Shown here one piece after another: positions 48,473 through 56,538 of a stretch of DNA of 64,000 bases. The position numbers were made by a program, and so were the translations under genes. Source of the DNA: JAHFUS01 sp035689115. Its GTDB lineage: Bacteria; Actinomycetota; Acidimicrobiia; Acidimicrobiales; GCA-2861595. The stretch spans positions 1-64,000 of the forward strand of contig DASSMA010000074.1 in the NCBI GenBank assembly GCA_035689115.1, in the 5' to 3' direction. Each line of letters opens with the position of its first letter. Positions within the stretch are counted from its first letter, which is position 1. The notes below the pieces were generated by a model, which worked only from the letters and a program-made list of their open reading frames with translations, made no database searches and had not been told where the DNA came from.

Positions 48473-49594
48473 TCACGGGTTCACCCGTGCGGTACCGGGC
48501 AGGGGGGTCACGCGGCCCGCCATTGCCCGGTAGAGCTCCAGGTATCGCTCCGGCCTGCCCATCTCGGCGACCTCCATCGCCCGGGCCAGGCCCCGCGTCG
48601 CCTGGGCGGCACGGGCATCGTGCTGCTCGAGCAGGCCCACCAATTCGGAGCCGAGCCGCCCGTCGTCGACCACGAGGCACGACTGGCCCGACGACAGGAA
48701 CTCGATCCCAGGATTCCGGGTGGCCAGCACCGCCGTCTCCAGCGCCATCGCCTCCCACGCCGGGATGCCGAATCCCTCGTAGGACGATGGCGCGAGCAAA
48801 ACCCACGCCTGGCCGATGAGCTCGCGCACCGCGGCGTCGTCGAGTTCCTCGTGGAACTCGACCCAGTCGGGGTAGTGGCATCGGTCGGCGGCCGGACCGA
48901 CCACGGCGAAACGCATCGTCGGGAGCCGTCGTCGGGCCTCCCTGGCAGCGTGGAGGGCCAGCTCTCCTCGCTTGCGGGAATGGAACCCCCCTACGAAGGC
49001 GGCCATCGGCTCGGGCGCCTTGACCACCGGCCCGCCGGCGCCGAGACCGAACACCGGTGGGATCAGGCGGTGGCACCGGAACGCCTCCGTGCTCTCGGGT
49101 CCCACCCCGACCGCAACGGCGTAGCGGGACCGCGACAGGTTCTCCACGGCCGCCATGACGACGTGGTTCGCCCGGCGCAGGAGCGGACCGCTCCTGGCCT
49201 CGCTGGCCGACCGACCGTGGTAGGTGCGCAGGACGGGCGGGTGCTCTCGGCGGCTGAACACGACCGGCCAGTCGTCGCCGTGCGAGTGGACGATGTCGGG
49301 CTCGATTTCGGCGACCAGGCGGGCGGCCCGTACCGGGCGCACGTAGTAGCGGGAGAAGCGACCGGCGAACCCGGCCACGTCGGCCACGAGCAGGCGACCG
49401 GAGCCGTCCATCGGCTCCGGTGCCGGCCCTGTGACGACCGTGAGGTCGACATGCGCCGAGAGCCACTCGCACAACCGCTTGGTGTACCGCCCGACACCGC
49501 CGGAATGACGATCGGTGGACGGCCATTCCAGGGCAAGCACCGCGACGCGAAGGCGGGCGCCGCCCTCGGGAGCGCCGTGTCCGGAGCTGGTCAC
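48473..49594 (-). CDS. GT4 family glycosyltransferase
   Basis: A 373-residue glycosyltransferase starting at GTG 49594, which overlaps the stop of the upstream GT2 as GTGA; a longer frame upstream lies inside that gene. N-terminus LRVAVLALEWPSTDRHSGGVGRYTKRLCEWL (GGVGRY is the GT4 glycine loop), DIVHSHGDDWPVVFS, then donor domain PMAAFVGGFHSRKRGELALH, VVGPAADRCHYPDWVEF and VLLAPSSYEGFGIPAWEAMALETAVLAT with the E-x7-E motif. It would transfer a hexose or deoxyhexose during repeat-unit assembly. Confidence 0.9.
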   Translation of the reverse strand: MTSSGHGAPEGGARLRVAVLALEWPSTDRHSGGVGRYTKRLCEWLSAHVDLTVVTGPAPEPMDGSGRLLVADVAGFAGRFSRYYVRPVRAARLVAEIEPDIVHSHGDDWPVVFSRREHPPVLRTYHGRSASEARSGPLLRRANHVVMAAVENLSRSRYAVAVGVGPESTEAFRCHRLIPPVFGLGAGGPVVKAPEPMAAFVGGFHSRKRGELALHAAREARRRLPTMRFAVVGPAADRCHYPDWVEFHEELDDAAVRELIGQAWVLLAPSSYEGFGIPAWEAMALETAVLATRNPGIEFLSSGQSCLVVDDGRLGSELVGLLEQHDARAAQATRGLARAMEVAEMGRPERYLELYRAMAGRVTPLPGTARVNP

Positions 49595-50592
49595 GTCGGT
49601 ATGGTCGGCTCGGTGCGGTGCACGACGGTGCTGGCGGCCCCGTCGGCGGGGACGAGGTGCAGCGGGGACGTGCGCGCCAGCCGCCACGCCTCCATGTGCG
49701 CTCTGACCAGCGGGCCGAGCGTCCCACGGAGCTCCCGCTCCCCCCGCAGCAGCCCCACGGCACTCCTCACCAGACCGCCGTTGTCCCTGTCTCCGCACAG
49801 CACGACGTAGGCCAGCCGGCGCCGGCGGAGGTCGGGCCTCAGCGAGAAGAGCACGTAGCTCTGGTTGAACGCGGCATCGGTGCGGGCCCCGATCGACCGG
49901 GCCAGCCGGCCGTCGTCGTCGAACCGGGGCGCGGGGTGATGGTCGACCAGGATCGTCGGGTCGTAGACCAGGCGGGTACCCGACCGGCGGGCGGCCAGGC
50001 TCATGGCCAGGTCGTTCGCCACCTGGGCGCCCTGCCCCCGTAACCCGACGGCGAACCAGAGGTACCGCCGCCGCACCGCCATGTTCGCGCCCTTGAGGTG
50101 GTGGACATCGCGTGCCCGGCCGGCGCCGAGGTGATGGTGACCGACCACCCGTCCGAGGGGCGTGACGAGGCCGACCCGCCGGTGGCGGCCCGACTCGACG
50201 ACGGGCCCGTGGTGGACGATGTCACGGCCACCGACGGCGGCGATGTCCGCCGACCGGAAGGCATCCGCCAGGCGCCGGCACCAGTCCCGATGGGGCACGG
50301 CGTCGTCGTCGGTGAACGCCACGATGTCGCCGGTGGAGGCAGCGGCACCGGCGTGCAGGGCGGCAACCTGACCGGGGACGTCGACCTCGACCCGCTTGAT
50401 GCCCGGGAACGCCTCGACGACGGCCCTCGTGTCGCCGTCGTCCGGCCGATGGACCACCACGATCTCCGACGGCGGCAGGTCCTGTCGTCGCAGGGCGGCC
50501 AGGCACCGGGCCAGGTCGTCCGGGCGACGGTAGCTCGGCACCACGACCGAGATGGTGGTGTCGGCCGACGAGGCGGCGGTCATGCCGAGCAC
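49591..50592 (-). CDS. GT2 family glycosyltransferase
   Basis: A 333-residue GT-A enzyme. TTISVVVPSYRRPDDLARCLAALRRQDLPP is the family opening; IVAFTDDDAVPHRDW is the metal-binding DDD motif; GRDIVHHG and LKGANMAVRRRYLWFAVGLRGQGAQVANDLAMSLAARR carry the GAN and late acidic acceptor elements. Start is GTG 50592 (ATG 50583 equally possible). The last ~80 residues are basic and helical. Stop and next start overlap (GTGA). Confidence 0.9.
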   Translation of the reverse strand: MLGMTAASSADTTISVVVPSYRRPDDLARCLAALRRQDLPPSEIVVVHRPDDGDTRAVVEAFPGIKRVEVDVPGQVAALHAGAAASTGDIVAFTDDDAVPHRDWCRRLADAFRSADIAAVGGRDIVHHGPVVESGRHRRVGLVTPLGRVVGHHHLGAGRARDVHHLKGANMAVRRRYLWFAVGLRGQGAQVANDLAMSLAARRSGTRLVYDPTILVDHHPAPRFDDDGRLARSIGARTDAAFNQSYVLFSLRPDLRRRRLAYVVLCGDRDNGGLVRSAVGLLRGERELRGTLGPLVRAHMEAWRLARTSPLHLVPADGAASTVVHRTEPTIPT

Positions 50593-50646
50593 GTCACCAT
50601 GCCACTTTCGCGAACTGCAGCCACCGCACGAGACCAGGTCCGGGCG

Positions 50647-52377
50647 TCAGCCTCGCTCGCGGTCGCCGGAGGTCACCGTCTCCTGCGCCGGCACCGCGAC
50701 GTCGATCCTGCCGTTCGCCTCGTGGGATGGGGCCGATGCCTCTCGGCGAGCGTCGCCGCGACCTCGACGCGGGCTTCCGCCGGAACGGGCCGGCGACGGC
50801 TCCCGGCGGCGGTAGTCGCGACCGTAGCCGTAGGAGCCCGCTCGCCGGACGCCGTTGAGGACGATGCCGACGAGGGTGGCGTTCACCCGCCCGAGGGCGG
50901 CAAGGGCCATGCGGACGCCCCTGCGCCTCGTGCGACCCGGCCGGATGACCAGGACGGTGGCGTCGACGAGCCCGGCCAGGACGGCGGCGTCGGACACGGG
51001 CAGCACCGGTGGCGAGTCGACCACGACGACATCGGCGCGTTCCCGGACGAGCGCCAGTACCTCGGCGAAGTGCCTGCCCGACAGCAGCTCCGAAGGGTTG
51101 GGCGGAAGGGGGCCGGAGGCCAGGATCTCGAGGGGGAGACCATCACCAGGAGGCCGTTGGAGCGCCTGATCGAGCGATGCCTCCCCCATCAGCACCGAAG
51201 TCAGGCCGACGTCGTTGGAGATGCCGAAGAACTCGTGGACCCGCGGCCGACGGAGGTCGCAGCACATCACCACGACGTGGCGGCCGGCCCGGGCCAGTGC
51301 GACCGCCAGGTTGGCAGCCGTGGTGGACTTGCCCTCGGAAACCGCGGGGCTGGTGACCTGGACGACGCGCAGTGGGCGGTCGATGGCCAGGAATTGCATC
51401 GCGGTGCGGAGGCCGCGGTAGCCCTCGGCGGCAGCCGACGACGGGTCGCCCAGCGAAACCAGCTTCGCCGCGCTCTCCCTCCTCCAGCCCTTCACGACCG
51501 GGATCGAGCCGAGGATGGGGAGGCCGAACTGCGCCCGCTCGAGGTCGTCCTCGCCGCGGATGGAATCGTCGAGGAAGTCGGAGGCGAAGGCGACGACCAG
51601 GCCCAGCATGGCGCCGGCGACGAGGGAGAGGACCAGGATCTGGGCGACCTTCGGTGCGTACGGCTCGTGTGGCGGGAGGGCCGGTGTGAGCACGTCGGCA
51701 CCGCCTCCGCTCAGGCTGGCGCTCACCTGGAGCTGGTCGACCTGGGAGCGGAACAGGCTTTGCTGGTTGGCGAGGCTCGATCGCTCGAACGACTTGGCCT
51801 GGGCGAGCGACGGGCGGTCGGCGGGCGGCGCTGCCGCCACCTCGGCGTCGATGGCGTCGATGGCCCGCTGCTTCTCGTCGATCTTCGCCTGGATCTCGGT
51901 CTGGGCGTCGAGCAGGTCCTTCAGCGCCGTGTTCCGGCGATACTGGATGTAGGTGTCGACGTAGGCGTTGGCGATGTCGGCGGCGCGCTTCGGGCTCGTC
52001 GACTCGGCCGTCACCGTGATGACGTTGTCGACGCCGGAGGCGGAGGTGCGGACGCCGGCGTGGTAGCCGAGCTTGTGGGCGACCGCCTGGCTCACCGCGC
52101 TGCTCTCGAGGCGCTTCGCCTCCGTGGCGATCGACCGCTGGACGTCGTTGCTCCCGCTGTTCCCCGCGCCCTGGGCGTAGAGCGTCTCCGAGCGCTTCAG
52201 CTCGAGCACCATCTCCGCCGAGGCGCGGTACCTCGGCGTCTGGGAGTTGGACCACGCGGTTGCGGGTACCACGACGGCCACCGTCGCGGCCACGACGATC
52301 CACCAGTGCCGTCCGAGGACCTCGAGGAACTTCCGGAGGTCGAACGTCGCCGCCGAGGTCGTGGGTGCGTCAGGCAC
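50647..52377 (-). CDS. Wzz-domain/tyrosine autokinase fusion (Wzc-like BY-kinase)
   Basis: A 576-residue protein joining a Wzz chain-length domain and a bacterial tyrosine kinase. TM1 is WWIVVAATVAVVVPATAW (~25-42); an extracytoplasmic helical part (~43-240, with AQTEIQAKIDEKQRAID coiled coil) precedes TM2 (VAQILVLSLVAGAMLGLVVAFA, ~245-266). Kinase: Walker A VSEGKSTTAANLA (~345), Walker A' VMCCDLRRP, Walker B VVVVDSPPVLP. The C-terminal tail has a small tyrosine cluster SYGYGRDYRR, likely the autophosphorylation site, then a disordered Arg/Pro-rich end. Cycling phosphorylation sets polymer length. In many Gram-positives the two halves are separate proteins; the fused form is common in actinobacteria. 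Confidence 0.92.
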   Translation of the reverse strand: MPDAPTTSAATFDLRKFLEVLGRHWWIVVAATVAVVVPATAWSNSQTPRYRASAEMVLELKRSETLYAQGAGNSGSNDVQRSIATEAKRLESSAVSQAVAHKLGYHAGVRTSASGVDNVITVTAESTSPKRAADIANAYVDTYIQYRRNTALKDLLDAQTEIQAKIDEKQRAIDAIDAEVAAAPPADRPSLAQAKSFERSSLANQQSLFRSQVDQLQVSASLSGGGADVLTPALPPHEPYAPKVAQILVLSLVAGAMLGLVVAFASDFLDDSIRGEDDLERAQFGLPILGSIPVVKGWRRESAAKLVSLGDPSSAAAEGYRGLRTAMQFLAIDRPLRVVQVTSPAVSEGKSTTAANLAVALARAGRHVVVMCCDLRRPRVHEFFGISNDVGLTSVLMGEASLDQALQRPPGDGLPLEILASGPLPPNPSELLSGRHFAEVLALVRERADVVVVDSPPVLPVSDAAVLAGLVDATVLVIRPGRTRRRGVRMALAALGRVNATLVGIVLNGVRRAGSYGYGRDYRRREPSPARSGGSPRRGRGDARREASAPSHEANGRIDVAVPAQETVTSGDRERG

Positions 52378-52448
52378 AGAAGGACCAGCGTACGCTCACG
52401 TGGGGCCACCGGAGGACGCGCGCCACCCGTGCCGCGGGCGCCGCGCCA

Positions 52449-53579
52449 TCACCGTCCGACCGCCTCTTCGGCGACGATCTGGCGCAGCCTGGCGATGAAC
52501 CGCTCTTCGCTGTACCGGTCGGCGTGGGTGACGAGCGACTCGGGCGACCAGGTGCGAGCGACGATCCGCCGGACTCCGTCGGCGATGGCGGCGGGCTCCG
52601 GGGCGTCGAAGAACACGCCCGTCTCGTCCTCGATCACGGTGTCGATGAAGCCGCCCCAACGGAGGACCACAGCCGGCTTGCCGAATCCCGCAGCCTCGAT
52701 CGGCATGAGACCCTGGTCCTCGTAGGCGGCGGCGACGACCGCGGTGCAATTGGTGTACAGCCACCGGACCTTGCTGTCGTCCCGCACGGTGCCGAGGAAG
52801 GTGACGTTCGGCCCGCCGGCGGCGCGCAGAGCGGCCTCCTCGGGACCGGTGCCGACGACGACGAGCCGGTGCCGCGGCAGGCGGCGGAACGCCTCCACCA
52901 CCGCGGCGACGTTCTTGTAGGGGAGAAGGCGGGCGACGACGAGGAAGTACCCGGGTTCGATGCCGGGCACGGGCACCCTCGCACCGGCCGAGTCGATGCC
53001 CGGCGGTGACGGGAGGATCTCGGCACTGCGGCCGTACGTGGCCGTGATCCTCCCGCGCACCTCCGTGGAGCCGGTGAGGTACCGGTCGGCGGTCGATGCC
53101 GCCCGCTTGTCCCACCGTCGCAACGGGCCGCTCAGGACGGCGAGCGCCAGCCGGCCGAGCGACACGCCTTCGCGCAGGTACAGCTTGGGGCTGTACAGCC
53201 ACCGGGCGGGCGTGTGGCAGTACACGACCTTGCGTCCGCGGCGGGCCTTCACGCCGTGCGACCACCCGCTCGAGTCGCACAAGACGACGTCGGCGTCGAT
53301 CTCCAACCGGGAGAACGCTGGTGCGAGGAACGGTAGGGCGGCGCGGTGATGGCGCCGGAGGAAACCCAGGCGGTTCAGCGGCAAGGTGCGGACATCGGCC
53401 GTGCGGAACTCCGAGAATGTCGCCTCCGGCCGGTAGAGGGACGTGTAGATAGCGGCCTCGGGAAAGGCCCTGCTCATGGCCAGCACGACCCGCTCGGCGC
53501 CCCCGCGCTGGGTGAGGTAGTCGTGGACGATCGCTACATTGGGGTGGTCCTGCACCTCCAGCTGTTCGCAGATCGCCAT
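52449..53579 (-). CDS. GT4 family glycosyltransferase (mannosyltransferase-like)
   Basis: A 376-residue GT4 enzyme from ATG 53579, 2 nt after the phosphoglycosyltransferase stop. N-terminus NVAIVHDYLTQRGGAERVVLAM with the GGAE loop; VYCHTPARWLYSPKLYLREG is the block typical of the WbaZ/mannosyltransferase-like group; donor domain PGYFLVVARLLPYKNVAAVVEAF, LVVVGTGPEEAALRAAGGPNVTFLGTV and AYEDQGLMPIEAAGFGKPAVVLRWGG, where ExxG-x-x-P-I-E keeps both glutamates. Position right after the initiating enzyme suggests it adds the second sugar. GDP-mannose use is an inference from similarity of motifs. Confidence 0.9.
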   Translation of the reverse strand: MAICEQLEVQDHPNVAIVHDYLTQRGGAERVVLAMSRAFPEAAIYTSLYRPEATFSEFRTADVRTLPLNRLGFLRRHHRAALPFLAPAFSRLEIDADVVLCDSSGWSHGVKARRGRKVVYCHTPARWLYSPKLYLREGVSLGRLALAVLSGPLRRWDKRAASTADRYLTGSTEVRGRITATYGRSAEILPSPPGIDSAGARVPVPGIEPGYFLVVARLLPYKNVAAVVEAFRRLPRHRLVVVGTGPEEAALRAAGGPNVTFLGTVRDDSKVRWLYTNCTAVVAAAYEDQGLMPIEAAGFGKPAVVLRWGGFIDTVIEDETGVFFDAPEPAAIADGVRRIVARTWSPESLVTHADRYSEERFIARLRQIVAEEAVGR

Positions 53580-53581
53580 GG

Positions 53582-55039
53582 TCAGTACGCACCCCTGCCC
53601 CGCACGATGGCGGTGACGGTCTTGCACAGGATGGCGAGGTCGCCTGCTGGTGTCCGGGTGTCGACGTACCGTAGGTCGAGGTCGATGCCGTCGACCCACG
53701 ACAGGTCGGCCCGGCCGTTCACCTGCCACAAGCCCGTGAGGCCCGGCTTCACCAGGAGCCGCCGGCTGACGATCCGGTCGTAGAAATCGACCTCGTCGGG
53801 CAGCGGAGGTCGTGGGCCGACCAGGCGCATCTCCCCGCGGACGACGTTCCAGAGCTGCGGCAGCTCGTCGATCGAGAACCGCCGGAGGACGCGGCCCACC
53901 GGCGTGATCCGCGGGTCTCGCCGGATCTTGAACAGGAGGCCGTCGTGCTCGTTGAGGTGGGCGACGCCCGGGCGCTGCGCCTCGGCGTCGACCCCCATGG
54001 TGCGGAGCTTCCATAGGGTGAATCGGCGGCCGCCCTGTCCCAGGCGCACCTGGGAAAAGAGGGCGGGGCCCCTGCTGGTGGCGCGCACGGCGAGAGCGGC
54101 AACGACCAGGATGGGCAGGATCGCGAGCAGCAGCAGGGCCGCCACCGCCCGCTCGATCATCCCGATGGCGACCAGCGTGACGCTGTCCGCACCGTCGGGG
54201 TGCGGTTCGAGCGGCCGCGCCGCGAGCAGCCACGCCGAAGGCCGCCGCCGAGGGCGAACCGTGGCCGGAGGCGCAACCAGGACGTCGAGGGCGCTGTGCC
54301 GCAGGAGGTCGCGCAGATCGCCGGCGATCGCAGTGTCGTCGTCGGCAAGGACGACGGCGTCGAACGCGCTGAGCCGCCGGGCGTCGAGGGCGTCGACCGC
54401 GCCGAGCACGGGGACCCCGACGTCGAACGGCGTCACGTCCCCGGTGAGGCAGCCGGACACGCATGCACCGACCACGTCGACGCCGCCGCTGCCCCCGGCC
54501 TGCAGGCGGCGTGCCACGTCGGCGACGCGCTGCATTGTTCCCACCAACAGGACGCGCTGCCGGCACGCGCCCAGCCGACGGCGGTAGGTGAGCCAGAACG
54601 CACCGGCCAGGTGGGCGGCCAGGCTGAGCGCGGTGGCGATGACCGTGTACCGGAGGGCGGCAGCACGCGCCCCACCCGATCCACTCGCCACCACGATGGC
54701 CGCCGTGACGCCGACGAAGCGGGCGGTGGCCCCGAGGACCCGCCGGGCCTCCTCGCCGACCAGTCCCACGATCCGGCGGTCGTAGGCCCCGGAGACCAGC
54801 ATCGAGGCGATCCACGCGAGGGCGAGCAGAAGGGACGGGAAGAGGGCCACACCGCCGCCGGCGGCCGCGACGCGATGCGCCAGCCATGCCCGGGTCGGGT
54901 AGCCGGCGATCATCGCCGCGGCGACGTCGGCCGCCGTGAGCGCGGCGACGTAGCGGCCATACCAACCGGGGGAGTCGATCGCCGTTTCCTCGGTGAGATC
55001 GAGACGGTCGGGCCCGGGTCCGGTGACCGGGGGTGTCAT
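53582..55039 (-). CDS. Polyprenyl-phosphate sugar-1-phosphate transferase (WbaP/WcaJ-like, initiating)
   Basis: A 485-residue polyisoprenyl-phosphate hexose-1-phosphate transferase that starts the repeat unit by loading a sugar phosphate on undecaprenyl phosphate. The N-terminal half has about four TM segments and a CoA-binding-like Rossmann region (RVLLVGTMQRVADVARRL); the C-terminal half after the fifth membrane segment (ERAVAALLLLAILPILVVAALAV) is the catalytic bacterial sugar transferase domain: FTLWKLRTM, RDPRITPVGRVLRRFSIDELPQLWNV, LVGPRPPLPDEV and KPGLTGLWQVNGR. The DE pair (SIDELPQ) is the catalytic site. Start ATG 55039 (a TTG at 55054 is alternative). First gene of a nine-gene operon, with a promoter about 105 nt upstream. 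Confidence 0.93.
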   Translation of the reverse strand: MTPPVTGPGPDRLDLTEETAIDSPGWYGRYVAALTAADVAAAMIAGYPTRAWLAHRVAAAGGGVALFPSLLLALAWIASMLVSGAYDRRIVGLVGEEARRVLGATARFVGVTAAIVVASGSGGARAAALRYTVIATALSLAAHLAGAFWLTYRRRLGACRQRVLLVGTMQRVADVARRLQAGGSGGVDVVGACVSGCLTGDVTPFDVGVPVLGAVDALDARRLSAFDAVVLADDDTAIAGDLRDLLRHSALDVLVAPPATVRPRRRPSAWLLAARPLEPHPDGADSVTLVAIGMIERAVAALLLLAILPILVVAALAVRATSRGPALFSQVRLGQGGRRFTLWKLRTMGVDAEAQRPGVAHLNEHDGLLFKIRRDPRITPVGRVLRRFSIDELPQLWNVVRGEMRLVGPRPPLPDEVDFYDRIVSRRLLVKPGLTGLWQVNGRADLSWVDGIDLDLRYVDTRTPAGDLAILCKTVTAIVRGRGAY

Positions 55040-55453
55040 CTCAGCGCTGCTCAAGGACCCCCTCCGCCCTTGGTGCCCCGCGAACCATGTCCACCCCTCT
55101 GTTCATCCCCATGACGCCAGTCGCCGCCGTCTGGCCCGAATCAAAGTTATCCGCCGAGATGCGCGAACCCAACCCCCACTTTGCCAGATCTGACGGGCTC
55201 TTGGGCACGGGGAGGACCGCAATTTCTCGTCCTTCGTCGCCATGCGAGTACAGCGGCGCATAGGTGCCGTTCGGCCGGTCGGCGGGGCGGACGATCCGTG
55301 AGGCGGCGCGAGCCGCAGCACCGCGCGCCCTCGCGCCCCGAGCGCCCGGCGGCGGCGGGATGGGCACTACGCTTCGTCTCCGTGCGTAGCGGCGGAGTGT
55401 CGGCCTTTGCCCGTTGTTCGTAACGGGCCCGTGCTCGTGAGGTTGACGAGTGG
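55040..55453. other. 414-bp divergent intergenic region
   Basis: No credible gene. It holds the minus-strand promoter of the polysaccharide operon (55144-55172) and, near the plus-strand gene, a small perfect hairpin GCCCGTT-GTTCGT-AACGGGC at 55409-55428, plus CTACGC/GCGTAG arms around 55367-55388. The stretch 55130-55200 is more A/T-rich than its surroundings. A leader regulator is possible but nothing matches a riboswitch I know. Confidence 0.5.
55144..55172 (-). promoter_or_regulatory. Promoter TTGGGT-N17-TAACTT of the polysaccharide operon
   Basis: Minus strand: TTGGGT (55172-55167), 17-nt spacer, TAACTT (55149-55144). Predicts a ~100-nt leader before ATG 55039. Best sigma-70-like match in the intergenic region. 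Confidence 0.5.
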
Positions 55454-56290
55454 ATGCGATTCCCGCTGTGCCGCAGTGATTGTTTCGGCCGCAGCGCGAG
55501 GCGTTCCGACGTGACGCGGTGCGCGGGTGGAGCAGCGGTTGTCGCCGCTGCGGCAATGTGGGCGGCGTCCACGGGCGCGTATGCGCAAGGCGTCCCCCCG
55601 ACCGGCTACGGCCCCACTCCGCCGCCGGCGACGAATTCCGTTCCCGGCTACGGTCCGGGCGCGGCGTCCACCTCGTCGACGCCCGGGTACGGTCCGGCCG
55701 CCTCGATCCCCTCGGCCGCCCCCGCTTGCACTCGGGGTGCCGCCACCAGCACGGCCGCCGTCCCGGCCGGAGGCACCATCTCGGTGTCGACGCCGGCCGG
55801 GAGCCTTGCCGCCCAGGGTGCGCGCGCCGTGCTGTCATCGGTGCGCCGTCCCGCCGAGTTGGTGCTCGCTTCGCCACCAGTGGCTGCTGACGGTTCGGTG
55901 CATTTCCGGGCCTCGGTACCTGTGGCAACGCCGTCGGGCGTGTACCTCGTCGTCGTCCAGGGCGTCGATCCCGGTGGGCGCCCGCGTGCCCTCGTGGCGC
56001 CCGTGGTGGTCACCGGGGGTAAGGGTGATCTCGGCCGGCTCACGAGCCGGCCTCCCGGCATCGTGGGCTGTGCGGACGACGTGAAACCCACGTTTCCGGG
56101 CGAGCGCGATGCCAGGGTGGTCCGCGACGTCGCCGCCGGCTCGAGCAAGCTCGTGATCGACGGCGACACCCTCGACGTCTCGGGCGCCCGTTCGCGCGCC
56201 GGCCGGAACGGCATGGCCTGGTTGGTCCTGGCGGCCATCGTCGCCGCCGTCGCGGTAGTGGTTGTTCGGCGGGGCAAGGCGAGGCGGTAA
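55454..56290 (+). CDS. Secreted, C-terminally membrane-anchored protein with GYGP repeats
   Basis: A 278-residue surface protein. A long N-terminal segment with a signal peptide core (GGAAVVAAAAMWAASTGAYA, ~25-45), then a Pro/Gly-rich region with three GYGP units (TGYGPTPPP, PGYGPGAAST, PGYGPAASIP), a ~110-residue beta-rich domain (GTISVSTPAGS ... VYLVVVQGVDPGGRPRALV), and a C-terminal TM helix (MAWLVLAAIVAAVAVVVV) with basic stop-transfer GKARR. There is no LPxTG, so anchoring is by the TM helix. It resembles surface proteins with a sortase-free anchor that are common in this part of the window. Function unknown. A strong hairpin lies 158 bp after its stop. Confidence 0.75.
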   Translation: MRFPLCRSDCFGRSARRSDVTRCAGGAAVVAAAAMWAASTGAYAQGVPPTGYGPTPPPATNSVPGYGPGAASTSSTPGYGPAASIPSAAPACTRGAATSTAAVPAGGTISVSTPAGSLAAQGARAVLSSVRRPAELVLASPPVAADGSVHFRASVPVATPSGVYLVVVQGVDPGGRPRALVAPVVVTGGKGDLGRLTSRPPGIVGCADDVKPTFPGERDARVVRDVAAGSSKLVIDGDTLDVSGARSRAGRNGMAWLVLAAIVAAVAVVVVRRGKARR

Positions 56291-56447
56291 CCGCGCCTCT
56301 CTCCTCGTCGGAGAGCCGGTCCGAGCCTCTGTCGACGCAGCACCAGAGCGAACGCCCCGGCCGAGGCCAGCTCGGGCGTTCGGCGTTGTACCGCAGCGGA
56401 TCTCCGCTCGAGGCACCGAGGTCGTCCGGGTGTCGCGAGAGCCAAAG

Positions 56448-56485
56448 CGAAGGAGCGGGGCCCGAAATCGAGCCCCGCTCCTTCG
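56448..56485. terminator. Bidirectional hairpin terminator between convergent genes
   Basis: A perfect 14-bp inverted repeat (arms 56448-56461 and 56472-56485, starting CGAAGGAGCGGGGC) with a 10-nt loop. It lies between the 3' ends of two convergent genes. No T tract follows, as is usual for actinobacterial hairpins. Confidence 0.8.
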
Positions 56486-56538
56486 ATCGGACAGATGGGT
56501 GGCACCGACGCCGGACGCCGGCGCCACCCACATGGGTT

